DNA from: Phytoseiulus persimilis
Taxonomy: Eukaryota; Arthropoda; Arachnida; Mesostigmata; Phytoseiidae
Reading direction: 5' to 3'
NCBI GenBank assembly: GCA_037576195.1
Contig: CM075103.1
Span: 372,001-436,000 of the forward strand
DNA length: 64,000 bases
Part shown: piece after piece, positions 41,451 through 51,768 of the stretch
Position numbering within the stretch: the stretch's first letter is position 1
Layout: every line of letters starts with the position of its first letter
Notes under the pieces: generated by a model
Databases searched by the model: none
The model's input: the letters and a program-made list of their open reading frames with translations, nothing else
Told to the model about the DNA's origin: nothing
Made by a program: the position numbers and the translations under genes

Positions 41451-41798
41451 CACAGAGGTCGTCAATTTTTTCCGACATAAACACTCCAGTGTTCCCCGGT
41501 CGACCTGAACCCCAGAAAGATGGTCAAATCGACTTCGAAATCACCTCCATGGCACCTGAAGAGTATGGTCGGATCGATCTCGGAGTCCCCGCATGGGATC
41601 CCGAAGAGTATGGCGGAATCATCACCGAAGTACCCCTGATTCGACATACTTGTTACCTGTCAACACTCTCTGCCCCTCCGGTACCTAGCGACACCCCGCG
41701 GAATCTGGCGACATCCCGCGGCATCTAGCGACACCCCGCGACACTCTTGACTTCCTCGGCACCCTGGTGTGTACCGACGAACAGTTTGACGACCTTTG
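41451..41798. mobile_element. Decayed piggyBac-like MITE carrying 45-bp units
   Basis: The left end (41,451, C-A-C-A-G-A-G-G-T-C-G-T-C-A-A) and the right end (to 41,798, C-A-G-T-T-T-G-A-C-G-A-C-C-T) are inverted and match the ends of the 92-bp MITE at 45,500. The TTAA target copies are worn to C-T-A-A and C-T-T-C. Inside, about three units with a 45-bp period at roughly 41,505-41,640 belong to the same repeat family as the big Helitron arrays. Three ~26-bp units with G-C-G-A-C-A-C-C-C-C-G-C-G follow at 41,690-41,745. Non-coding. Confidence 0.5.
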
Positions 41799-42554
41799 CT
41801 TCGATTTGTTTCCCTCACTTCCCTTACATGATTGCCCAGCGTTGTCAAGCTCAAGCAAACAGCTACTTGGAAGTGATCGTCGCAGAACAATTGAACTCCG
41901 ACTCCAAGCTCCCATTTTACTTGGAGCGCATGTGAATGATGAGAAATCACGTCGATAGCTAACGGTTTCGCTCCCGAGGTTCAAGAGAAAGGCGTCCCTA
42001 AGCCTGGAGTATAGCCTAGAGAGAGGGCGTTGCTGGCGAGACTGAAATTGCTTGTCGCTAGTTGAGTCAAGGGATTCAACCTTAGCCGGCTTTGCGCGAT
42101 TCCTGATGGACGAGAACCATAGGCGTAAGCCCGTTGTTCCTTCAACGGCCCTTCTCATCCGTGCTCCGTTCTGAAGAGATCCATGAATCATAATAACAAG
42201 TCTGTCCGAGTGACCATTGCACTTCTTGCTCGTCCGCCCAGAAACATAACCTCGGACCGCCCCTTGGATGCGAATACGACGATGAGGCACGATGCTGTGG
42301 ACCTAGGGGCTCTTATAGCCAGGAACCGGACTGAGGGACATCGCGAAATTATGCTCGGAGAGACAGCTATCTTTCCAACCGAGGGAAAAATGTGAACATC
42401 GCATCCATTGGCTGAATCCTGTTGTATCCTTCAATCGAACCATGAAGTTTGGAGGATGCTTCCCCAGAAAACTGTGGTTTCGAATCAATTCCCGAAAACG
42501 CTTCTGCAGGTTTCTCAGGAGTTTCAACATCCCGATCCGTTCGGAACGACGGCG
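41799..42554. other. No gene recognised
   Basis: A minus-strand frame (42,290 down to 41,685) is open for 201 codons but has no domain and runs into the MITE repeats. Nothing else can be supported. Confidence 0.35.
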
Positions 42555-43558
42555 AAGTATTGGGTGCGAGCAAAAGTTCTGAGTGCTAAACTTTGACAGC
42601 TCATAACTCCGCTCCCAGAAGTCGCAGACAGATCACAAAATACTCAAAATACGCGGAATCCAGTCAGCTTTCAGATGCTGTTCTGACCTGTTCTGCGTCC
42701 TGATTCAACAAACGGCCTGCCCACACTGACGGTTTTACTGAAAGGGTCGGAAATCGAAAAATCGCGATTTCTCGATTCCGGCGAAACTGAGATTATGACC
42801 CCCTGTTTTCTCTTCGGAATCACGGAGTTCGTCGGAAATCAAGCTTCGATTTTTAGCCCTCTCGATCTATGCTGAGTGAATGGGAAAAATATGGGCCCTC
42901 TCAAAAAATGCTTCCTCTTCACCCAAAGACGAGCCAATTCGAAATGCCGCATAGCACATCGTATAGCTGGGCTCAAAACTTCGAAGTATGTCATCTTATC
43001 CAATTTTTGGGTTCGCCGCCACCGGCACGATTTTCCCTGGAAACTCTTGGAAAGCCTGAAACTGGATAATATGACATGTTTTTGAAGCCGGTTATAGCGT
43101 GTGCTGTGCAGTATCTCAAATTGGCTCTTCTTTTGGGGGACATGGAGCATTTTTGGAGAGAGCCCATTTTTTTCCTATTTACCCAGCATAGATCGAGAGG
43201 GCTAAAAATCGAAACTTACGAAGCCGATATCTCCGCTTGGCCGCGACCAAGTCGTTAATTTTTTTTTGAAACAGCTCGATTTTCGACGAGCTTTCCGATC
43301 CCGAAGAGAAAACAGGGGGTCATGATCTAAGTTTCGCCGAAATCGAAAAATCGCGATATTTCGATTTCCGACCCTTTCAGTAAAACCGTCAGGGTGGGCA
43401 GGCCGTTCGTTCAATCAGAACGCGATCAACAGCATCTGAAAGCTGACTAAATTATTGAGCGTATTTCGAGTACTTTATGATCTGTCTGCGACTCCTGGGA
43501 GCGGAGTTATGAGCTGTCAAAGTTTAGCGCTCAGAACTTTTGCACGCACCCAATACTT
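42555..43558. mobile_element. 1-kb foldback/palindromic MITE with TA-type ends
   Basis: The element is almost wholly a giant inverted repeat. The outer 14 bases (A-A-G-T-A-T-T-G-G-G-T-G-C-G) are perfectly inverted at the two ends. The arms stay about 90% complementary by eye for roughly 300 bp, then more loosely towards a centre near 43,030. Inside the outermost bases the ends read T-A|T-T-G-G-G-T-G-C-G, so a TA target duplication and a Tc1/mariner-type MITE are plausible; this is an inference. No protein is encoded. RNA from it would fold into a long hairpin. Confidence 0.8.
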
Positions 43559-43650
43559 GTTCATCTCATCTTTCATCTCGATCCAGATTCAGACACGCAT
43601 CGAGGCAGTTCACGATCTGAGCGCTCACGCTCGCTTGTTCCAGCTACGCA

Positions 43651-44133
43651 ATGCTCGATGTCAGCGAAGGCATGAGTCATTGCCATTGCTCGGCGAACGC
43701 CACGCTCGGAGAGTTCTTCGGCATCGACTATTTTGAAGAGACGCTGCCCCCGGAATCGATTGAGTCAACGCTGAAGGATTTTCCCTCTAGACGCGCTGTC
43801 GGCTACCTTGAAGCTAATTACGAGTTTGAGCCAGTGGCGGATCGAGGAGTGACTCAAGGGGGAAGGGGGGGGGGGGGGGACGTCTTAGATTTTTGATGTA
43901 ACTTATGACTCTTACCCCTTGCTCTCGGTGCTCATGACTGGGGAAATTAGTTTCCGACTCAAAAAATGAGGGAGCGTACACTGTACTCTATATGTCGCTC
44001 GAGAAAACTCTAGGATCTCCCCCCCCCCTGGATCCGCCACTGGTTCGAGCCGACCTATTTGAGTTTTCTCGGGAGACTCCACAAAATGTTCGCGGACCTG
44101 ATCCTGCGTATGTTCAGCGGAGAACATCTCTGA
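43651..44133 (+). pseudogene. Unrecognised open frame interrupted by a hAT MITE
   Basis: From the ATG at 43,651 a frame reads through S-H-C-H-C-S-A-N-A-T-L-G-E-F-F and reaches A-N-Y-E-F-E at 43,831, where the 211-bp hAT MITE begins. Reading straight across the insertion (one copy of the 8-bp duplication kept), the same frame continues at 44,051 for about 27 codons to the TGA at 44,131. The join keeps the frame exactly, so the host sequence was probably coding before the insertion. Downstream at 44,198-44,361 another frame contains H-C-G-T-L-G-E-V-F, similar to the T-L-G-E-F-F segment, so a short duplicated module is possible. I do not recognise the protein family. Confidence 0.4.
43832..44042. 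mobile_element. hAT-type MITE, 211 bp, with 8-bp target duplication
   Basis: The ends are inverted: C-A-G-T-G-G-C-G-G-A-T-C at the left and G-A-T-C-C-G-C-C-A-C-T-G at the right. They begin with the C-A-G-T-G typical of hAT elements. Flanking 8-bp duplications are G-T-T-T-G-A-G-C (43,824-43,831) and G-T-T-C-G-A-G-C (44,043-44,050), one mismatch. A run of 15 G lies at 43,865-43,879 and a C run lies near the right end. No coding capacity. Confidence 0.85.
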
Positions 44134-44212
44134 GTTCTGTCGTGCCGAATCAGGGGGGGAACCGAAAGGCTCCACAAAGACTGCCATCTCAGATCAGTCG
44201 ACTTGAATATCG

Positions 44213-44632
44213 ATATTGCCGATATTGTCGGCTTCTTCGATCTCGAGCGAGCCATTGCTGAAGATCCACCCGACAGGCTTTTGAAGGAGTATCATTGCGG
44301 AACTCTCGGAGAAGTTTTCCGCGAATTTCAGGGTGGACAACGAGGGGAAGTGGTTCGGTGAAGCAGCGAGGCTGTTATGGAAGAACGGCACCTGACCGCG
44401 TGGCAAACCGAAGGCCTGTGTGTCACATCCCTTACTGGACACTTGATTCTTCACCATCGGAGAGCACGGATCTCACCCTATATGACACCCGTTTCCACAG
44501 GAGGGTCCGTTTTTCAAAGCTTTTCATGGAATGGGATTCAGCTTCGCCGCTACGGCGATCATAAGCGGCTCCCCGGATTAACTGAACAGCTAAAAATGAT
44601 CCCGGACTGCTGGCGTCGGATTCTCATGCTCA
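44213..44632. other. Flank between the hAT MITE region and the inverted composite
   Basis: Apart from the short frame ending at 44,361, nothing is recognisable. The segment ends at an isolated Helitron-type 5' terminus, T-C-C-T-T-A-C-T-A-T-A-T-A, at 44,633-44,647 (preceded by A). This abuts the inverted 3' end of the next element at 44,649. Confidence 0.4.
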
Positions 44633-44648
44633 TCCTTACTATATATAA

Positions 44649-45165
44649 CCAGCCGGCCTTTGGTCGACTGGAGTCGGCCGCGCTGCGCGCGGTTGGACGG
44701 CGCTCCCTGCCATCGATGCACTTTTCTCTCCCTTCATTGGGTCAGCATTCTGATTTTGAAAAATATGGTCAGATTCGTCTCGGAATCACCCCTCCAGAGT
44801 TGGGGAGTAATAGTCAGATTGGTCTCGGAATCACCCCTCCAGAGTTGGAAAGTAATGGTCAGATTGCTTCCGGAATCACCCCTCCAGACTTGGGGAGTAA
44901 CAGTCAGATTGGTCTCGGAATCACCCCTCCAGAGTTGGAAAGTAACAGTCAGATTGGTCTCGGAATCACCCCTCCAGACTTGGAAAGTAATAGTCAGATT
45001 GATTTCGAAATCACCCCTTCAGAGTTGGAAAGTAATGCTCAGATTGACCCCGGAATCACCCCTCCAGAGTTGGAAATTAATGCTCAGATTGACCCCGGAA
45101 TCACCCCTCCAGAGTAGGAAAGTAATGCTGGAATGTAACTGACAAGCTGACAGACGAAGCCGATT
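44649..45165 (-). mobile_element. Helitron-type element, left arm, ~8-unit array
   Basis: On the minus strand the 3' end is C-T-G-G at 44,652-44,649 followed by T. A hairpin (44,662-44,679, one mismatch) lies nine bases inside it, exactly as in the copy ending at 11,725. The array of about eight 45-bp units runs 44,758-45,135. The tail (G-T-C-T-G and G-G-C-T-T-C-G) is short and the diverged edge units seen in the other two copies are missing. The 5' T-C terminus is not preserved here; the element merges into the left stem at about 45,166. Confidence 0.65.
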
Positions 45166-45848
45166 ATACAGGTGTGTCCTCTAAGCTGCAACATTTTCGT
45201 GGCCTTCTTGTTTTGAGCTGTATTTCGGCCAAATTTCATCCGGTCTGGGAATTTCTTTTTTTGACCGGAAGCTCTTGAAGAGGCGCATCTTTTCGCATTT
45301 ATTTTCGAGGACCAGATCAGTGTCACGTTTCCCAGAGCTTGACGAAGTTTTCCTCAATTCAATCCATGGCCCCTACAAGAACCTACCAGGGAGTCGCCGA
45401 TTCTGAACCAATTCCGGAAAATAAAAAACGGGAAGATTCCTCTCGATCCCAGCTAAAAAACGCTCGCGAGAACGCGCAGATCGGTGGCAAACCGGTTAAA
45501 CCAGAGGTCGTCAAACTTTTCCGACATTGCTGGGAACCGCGGCACCTTGGGGTGTCGCGACGTCGCGACGCACAGTTTGACGACCTCTGGGTTAAACGGT
45601 ATTCAATACGAGATACCCCTAAATTGAGCCCTCCAGACCCCCGCCGACCTCTCCCGTGCAGAACCGCCCGCAACTTCTCAGGGGAGCCGATTTCGAAAAT
45701 TTCACTGATGGCGAAAGTTTCTTATTTCGAGCCAAACTACCCGAAAACGAAGCAGCCGGGTCGATCTGATAACTTTTTTTCACCTCTTAAGTCACCGGGC
45801 GCTCATCTCATGTCCCTCACTGAAAATGCGCCGACAACTCTGCAGGGG
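45166..45848 (+). repeat. Left stem of the inverted composite
   Basis: Inverted partner of 45,950-46,554. It carries a 92-bp piggyBac-like MITE with its TTAA copies (45,496-45,595) that the partner lacks. Short frames exist in both stems, starting around an A-P-T-R-T-Y-Q-G stretch, but they diverge by frameshift, so conserved coding is unlikely. Confidence 0.85.
45496..45595. mobile_element. 92-bp piggyBac-like MITE flanked by TTAA
   Basis: TTAA lies at 45,496-45,499 and again at 45,592-45,595. The enclosed 92 bp have inverted ends of about 18 bp (A/C-C-C-A-G-A-G-G-T-C-G-T-C-A-A-A-C-T). On the right the joint reads T-T-A-A-C-C-C in reverse complement, the piggyBac signature. The other stem shows the uninterrupted site (A-A-C-C-G-G then A-C-G-G-T-A-T) near 46,215, so filled and empty sites can be compared within one window. 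Confidence 0.85.
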
Positions 45849-45949
45849 TCAGGACGGCTTCGACGAGTAACAGCCCGGAAGAGGCGCATGGAATCAAAGT
45901 TTTCTTGTTCGAACCAGGAGCCGTTTGCCGCGATGACTTTCTCCAACCT

Positions 45950-46554
45950 GCTGCGGGGGGTGCGTTGTCGGCGCGTTTCCAGTCAGGGACATGAGATGAG
46001 CGCCCGGTGACTTGGGAGGTGAAAAATTTTTTATCGTATCGACCCGGTTACTCCGTTTTCGGGTAGTTTGGCTCGAGATAAGAAACTTTTGCCATCAGTG
46101 AAAATTCCGAAATCGCCTTCCCTGAGAGGTTACGGGCGGTTCTCAACGGGAGAGGTCGGCAGGGGGTCTGGAGGGCTCAATTTAGGGGTATCTCGTATTG
46201 GATACCGTTTCTCCGGTTCGCCATCGATCTGCGCGTTCTCGCGAGCGTTTTGTGGCTGGGATCGAGAAGATCTTTCCGTTTTTTATTTTCCGAAATCGGT
46301 TGAGAGTCGGCGATTCCCTGGTAGGTTCTTGTAGGGGCCATGGATTGGATTGAGTAAAACTTCGACAAGCTCTGGAAGACGTGACACTGATCTGGTGTTC
46401 AAAAATAAAAATGCGAAAAGATACGTCTTTTCAAGAGCTTCCGATCGAAGAGAGAAATTCCCAGATTGGATGAAATTTGGTCGAAATACAGCTCAAAACA
46501 AGAAGGCCACGAAAATGTTGCAGCTTAGAGGACACACCCCGTATATAGTGAGGA
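45950..46554 (-). repeat. Right stem of the inverted composite
   Basis: Reverse complement of 45,166-45,848 without the MITE. On the minus strand it opens at 46,554 with A|T-C-C-T-C-A-C-T-A-T-A-T-A, a near copy of the Helitron 5' terminus at 10,875. The stem may therefore be the 5' part of a second Helitron-type element pointing left, back to back with the one that runs right. Confidence 0.8.
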
Positions 46555-49500
46555 TCGGCTTCGTCTGTAAGTTTGTCTGTTTGTCCGCACTTTTTCTGGA
46601 ACATATGGGGGTGATTCCGGGACCAATCTGACCATACTGTCCCGAGTCTAGATAGGTGATTCCGGTACGAGTGTGACCATACATTTTAAAAGCTGGAGGG
46701 GTGACTCTGGAACCGATCTGACCATACTTTTCAAAACGTGGAGGGGTGATTCCGAGACCAATCTGAGCATTACTTTCCAACTCCGGAGGGGTGATTCCGA
46801 GACCAATCTGAGCATTACTTTCCAACTCTGGAGCGGTGATTCCGGGGTCAGTCTGAGCATTACTTTCCAACTCTGGAGGGGTGATTCCGAGACCAATCTG
46901 ACCATTACTTTCCAACTCTGGGGGGTGATTCCGAGACTAATCTGACCATTACTTTCCAACTCTGGAGCGGTGATTCCGGGGTCAGTCTGAGCATTACTTC
47001 CCAACTCTGGAGGGGTGATTCCGAGACCAATCTGACCATTACTTTCCAACTCTGGGGGGTGATTCCGAGACTAATCTGACCATTACTTCCCAACTCTGGA
47101 GGGGTGATTCCGGAACCAATCTGAGCATTACTTTCCAACTCCAGACGGGTGATTCCGAGACCAATCTGAGCATTATTTTCCAACTCCGGAGGGGTGATTC
47201 CGAGACCAATATGAGCATTACTTTCCAACTCTGGAGCGGTGATTCCGGGGTCAGTCTGAGCATTACTTCCCAACTCTGGAGGGGTGATTCCGAGACCAAT
47301 CTGACCATTACTTCCCAACTCTGGAGGGGTGATTCCGGAACCAATCTGAGCATTACTTTCCAACTCTGGAGGGGTGATTCCGGAACCAATCTGAGCATTA
47401 CTTTCCAACTCCAGACGGGTGATTCCGAGACCAATCTGAGCATTATTTTCCAACTCCGGAGGGGTGATTCCGAGACCAATCTGAGCATTACTTTCCAACT
47501 CTGGAGCGGTGATTCCGGGGTCAGTCTGAGCATTACTTCCCAACTCCAGACGGGTGATTCCGAGACCAATCTGACCATTACTTCCCAACTCTGGAGGGGT
47601 GATTCCGGAACCAATCTGAGCATTACTTTCCAACTCCAGACGGGTGATTCCGAGACCAATCTGAGCATTATTTTCCAACTCCGGAGGGGTGATTCCGAGA
47701 CCAATCTGAGCATTACTTTCCAACTCTGGAGCGGTGATTCCGGGGTCAGTCTGAGCATTACTTCCCAACTCTGGAGGGGTGATTCCGAGACCAATCTGAG
47801 CATTACTTTCCAACTCTGGGGGTGATTCCGAGACCAATCTGAGCATTACTTTCCAACTCTGGAGGGGTGATTCCGAGACCAATCTGACCATTACTTTCCA
47901 ACTCTGGGGGGTGATTCCGAGACCAATCTGAGCATTACTTTCCAACTCTGGAGGGGTGATTCCGAGACCAATCTGACCATTACTTTCCAACTCTGGGGGG
48001 TGATTCCGAGACTAATCTGACCATTACTTTCCAACTCCAGACGGGTGATTCCGAGACCAATCTGACCATTACTTTCCAACTCTGGAGGGGTGATTCCGGA
48101 ACCAATCTGAGCATTACTTTCCAACTCCAGACGGGTGATTCCGAGACCAATCTGAGCATTACTTTCCAACTCTGGAGGGGTGATTCCGGAACCAATCTGA
48201 GCATTACTTTCCAACTCTGGAGGGGTGATTCCGGAACCAATCTGAGCATTACTTTCCAACTCCAGACGGGTGATTCCGAGACCAATCTGAGCATTACTTT
48301 CCAACTCTGGGGGGTGATTCCGGGGTCAGTCTGAGCATTACTTTCCAACTCTGGGGGGTGATTCCGGGGTCAGTCTGAGCATTACTTTCCAACTCTGGAG
48401 GGGTGATTCCGGGGTCAGTCTGAGCATTACTTCCCAACTCTGGAGGGGTGATTCCGAGACCAATCTGAGCATTACTTTCCAACTCTGGAGCGGTGATTCC
48501 GGGGTCAGTCTGAGCATTACTTCCCAACTCTGGAGGGGTGATTCCGAGACCAATCTGAGCATTACTTTCCAACTCTGGGGGGTGATTCCGAGACCAATCT
48601 GAGCATTACTTTCCAACTCTGGGGGGTGATTCCGAGACTAATCTGACCATTACTTTCCAACTCCAGACGGGTGATTCCGAGACCAATCTGACCATTACTT
48701 TCCAACTCTGGAGGGGTGATTCCGGAACCAATCTGAGCATTACTTTCCAACTCCAGACGGGTGATTCCGAGACCAATCTGAGCATTACTTTCCAACTCTG
48801 GAGGGGTGATTCCGGAACCAATCTGACCATTACTTTCCAACTCTGGAGGGGTGATTCCGGAACCAATCTGAGCATTACTTTCCAACTCCAGACGGGTGAT
48901 TCCGAGACCAATCTGAGCATTACTTTCCAACTCTGGGGGGTGATTCCGGGGTCAGTCTGAGCATTACTTTCCAACTCTGGAGGGGTGATTCCGAGACCAA
49001 TCTGACCATTACTTTCCAACTCTGGGGGGTGATTCCGAGACTAATCTGACCATTACTTTCCAACTCTGGAGGGGTGATTCCGGAACCAATCTGAGCATTA
49101 CTTTCCAACTCCAGACGGGTGATTCCGAGACCAATCTGAGCATTACTTTCCAACTCTGGAGGGGTGATTCCGGAACCAATCTGAGCATTACTTTCCAACT
49201 CCAGACGGGTGATTCCGAGACCAATCTGAGCATTATTTTCCAACTCTGGAGGGGTGATTCCGGAACCAATCTGAGCATTACTTTCCAACTCCAGACGGGT
49301 GATTCCGAGACCAATCTGAGCATTATTTTCCAACTCTGGAGGGGTGATTCCGGAACCAATCTGAGCATTACTTCCCAATTCCAGACGGGTGATTCCGAGA
49401 CCAATCTGACTATGACTTCCCAGCTCTGGAGGGGTGATCCCGAGACCAATCTGACCATTACTTCCCAACTGTGGAGGGTTGATTCCGTGACCAATCTGAC

Positions 49501-51594
49501 CGTTACTTTCGAACTCTGGAGGGGTGCTTCCGAGACCAATCTGAGCATTACTTTCCAACTCTGGAGGGGTGATTCCGAGACCCATCTGAGCATTACTTCC
49601 CAACTCTTGAGGGGTGATTCCGGGACATATCTGAGCATCACTTTCCAACTCCAGACGGGTGATTCCGAGACCAATCTGAGCATTACTTTCCAACTCTGGA
49701 GGGGTGATTCCGAGACCAATCTGACTATGACTTCCCAGCTCTGGAGGGGTGATCCCGAGACCAATCTGACCATTACTTCCCAACTCTGGAGGGTTGATTC
49801 CGTGACCAATCTGACCGTTACTTTCGAACTCTGGAGGGGTGCTTCCGAGACCAATCTGAGCATTACTTTCCAACTCTGGAGGGGTGATTCCGAGACCCAT
49901 CTGAGCATTACTTCCCAACTCTTGAGGGGTGATTCCGGAACCAATCTGAGCATTACTTTCCAACTCTGGAGGGGTGATTCCGGAACCAATCTGAGCATTA
50001 CTTTCCAACTCCAGACGGGTGATTCCGAGACCAATCTGAGCATTACTTTCCAACTCTGGGGGGTGATTCCGGGGTCAGTCTGAGCATTACTTTCCAACTC
50101 TGGAGGGGTGATTCCGGGGTCAGTCTGAGCATTACTTCCCAACTCTGGAGGGGTGATTCCGAGACCAATCTGAGCATTACTTTCCAACTCTGGAGCGGTG
50201 ATTCCCGGGTCAGTCTGAGCATTACTTCCCAACTCTGGAGGGGTGATTCCGAGACCAATCTGAGCATTACTTTCCAACTCTGGGGGGTGATTCCGAGACC
50301 AATCTGAGCATTACTTTCCAACTCTGGAGGGGTGATTCCGAGACCAATCTGACCATTACTTTCCAACTCTGGGGGGTGATTCCGAGACTAATCTGACCAT
50401 TACTTTCCAACTCCAGACGGGTGATTCCGAGACCAATCTGACCATTACTTTCCAACTCTGGAGGGGTGATTCCGGAACCAATCTGAGCATTACTTTCCAA
50501 CTCCAGACGGGTGATTCCGAGACCAATCTGAGCATTACTTTCCAACTCTGGAGGGGTGATTCCGGAACCAATCTGACCATTACTTTCCAACTCTGGAGGG
50601 GTGATTCCGGAACCAATCTGAGCATTACTTTCCAACTCCAGACGGGTGATTCCGAGACCAATCTGAGCATTACTTTCCAACTCTGGGGGGTGATTCCGGG
50701 GTCAGTCTGAGCATTACTTTCCAACTCTGGAGGGGTGATTCCGAGACCAATCTGACCATTACTTTCCAACTCTGGGGGGTGATTCCGAGACTAATCTGAC
50801 CATTACTTTCCAACTCCAGACGGGTGATTCCGAGACCAATCTGACCATTACTTCCCAACTCTGGAGGGGTGATTCCGGAACCAATCTGAGCATTACTTTC
50901 CAACTCCAGACGGGTGATTCCGAGACCAATCTGAGCATTACTTTCCAACTCTGGAGGGGTGATTCCGGAACCAATCTGAGCATTACTTTCCAACTCCAGA
51001 CGGGTGATTCCGAGACCAATCTGAGCATTATTTTCCAACTCTGGAGGGGTGATTCCGGAACCAATCTGAGCATTACTTCCCAACTCCAGACGGGTGATTC
51101 CGAGACCAATCTGAGCATTATTTTCCAACTCTGGAGGGGTGATTCCGGAACCAATCTGAGCATTACTTTCCAACTCCAGACGGGTGATTCCGAGACCAAT
51201 CTGACTATGACTTCCCAGCTCTGGAGGGGTGACCCCGAGACCAATCTGACCATTACTTCCCAACTCTGGAGGGTTGATTCCGTGACCAATCTGACCGTTA
51301 CTTTCGAACTCTGGAGGGGTGCTTCCGAGACCAATCTGAGCATTACTTTCCAACTCTGGAGGGGTGATTCCGAGACCCATCTGAGCATTACTTCCCAACT
51401 CTTGAGGGGTGATTCCGGGACATATCTGAGCATCACTTTCCATTCCCGGAGGGGTAATTCCGAGACCAATCTAACCATACTTTTGAAAACCATGATGCTG
51501 ACCCAGTGAAGAAAGTTAAAAGTGCTTCGCTGCCACGGAAAGCCGTCCAACCGCGCACAGCGCGGCCGACTCCGGTCGGCCGAGGGCCGGCTGG
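46555..51594 (+). mobile_element. Helitron-type element, right arm, ~108-unit array
   Basis: The tail (G-G-C-T-T-C-G-T-C-T-G-T-A-A-G, 46,556 onward) and diverged edge units match the copy at 10,875 in order. The 3' end is C-T-G-G at 51,591-51,594 followed by T. A 7-bp-stem hairpin at 51,564-51,581 is set nine bases back from the end. Nearly all of its 5 kb is 45-bp repeats. No enzyme is encoded; the long open frames inside are a by-product of a stop-free unit whose length is a multiple of three. Confidence 0.7.
46612..51480. repeat. 45-bp minisatellite array, ~108 copies, higher-order
   Basis: Units carry recurrent variants: A-C-T-C-C-A-G-A-C-G-G, A-C-T-C-T-G-G-A-G-C-G-G, G-G-G-G-T-C-A-G-T-C, and a 44-bp form with G-G-G-G-G-G that lost one base. 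Blocks of variants recur as higher-order repeats. One block with T-A-T-G-A-C-T-T-C-C-C-A-G-C-T occurs at 49,411, 49,726 and 51,206; the first two are exactly seven units (315 bp) apart. The blocks at 48,300-49,030 and 50,045-50,780 are also largely the same. Confidence 0.95.
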
Positions 51595-51768
51595 TCTTAT
51601 ACAAAAAAAAATCCACTCAAGATGCATCCTCACGCAAAAGGTCTGCGTCTACTATGGGAGCTGTTGATCGAACTCTCGATCTTATGCCTCGTGTTCATGA
51701 TGATCGGCTCCGAGAGGCAACATAGGTTGGAGAGCTCTATACTAGCCCGAGCCTAATTCCCGAGCCTC

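Larger units (their letters stand above)
44649..51594. repeat. ~7-kb inverted composite: two Helitron-type arms around a stem
   Basis: Reading inward from both sides the order is the same: terminal C-C-A-G-C-C-G-G-C-C head with hairpin, 45-bp array, tail with G-G-C-T-T-C-G-T-C-T-G, then a ~600-700-bp stem. The left stem is 45,166-45,848 and the right stem 46,554-45,950. They are mutual reverse complements at roughly 85-90% by eye, apart from a MITE in the left stem. About 100 bp remain unpaired in the middle. The left array has ~8 units and the right ~108. The layout resembles foldback (FB) transposons, but the outer ends have the Helitron signature. An inverted duplication of a [Helitron + flank] block followed by array growth is an equally good reading. 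Confidence 0.8.

Noticed and set aside
45339-46010. 223-codon frame in the left stem starting near A-P-T-R-T-Y-Q-G
   Set aside because: It reads through the MITE and the inverted partner breaks the frame within ~35 codons, so coding is not conserved.
46493-51616. Many overlapping open frames of 90-420 codons on both strands
   Set aside because: The 45-bp unit is stop-free in three of six frames and is a multiple of three, so long frames arise automatically. They end where 44-bp units shift the frame. No real protein is supported.
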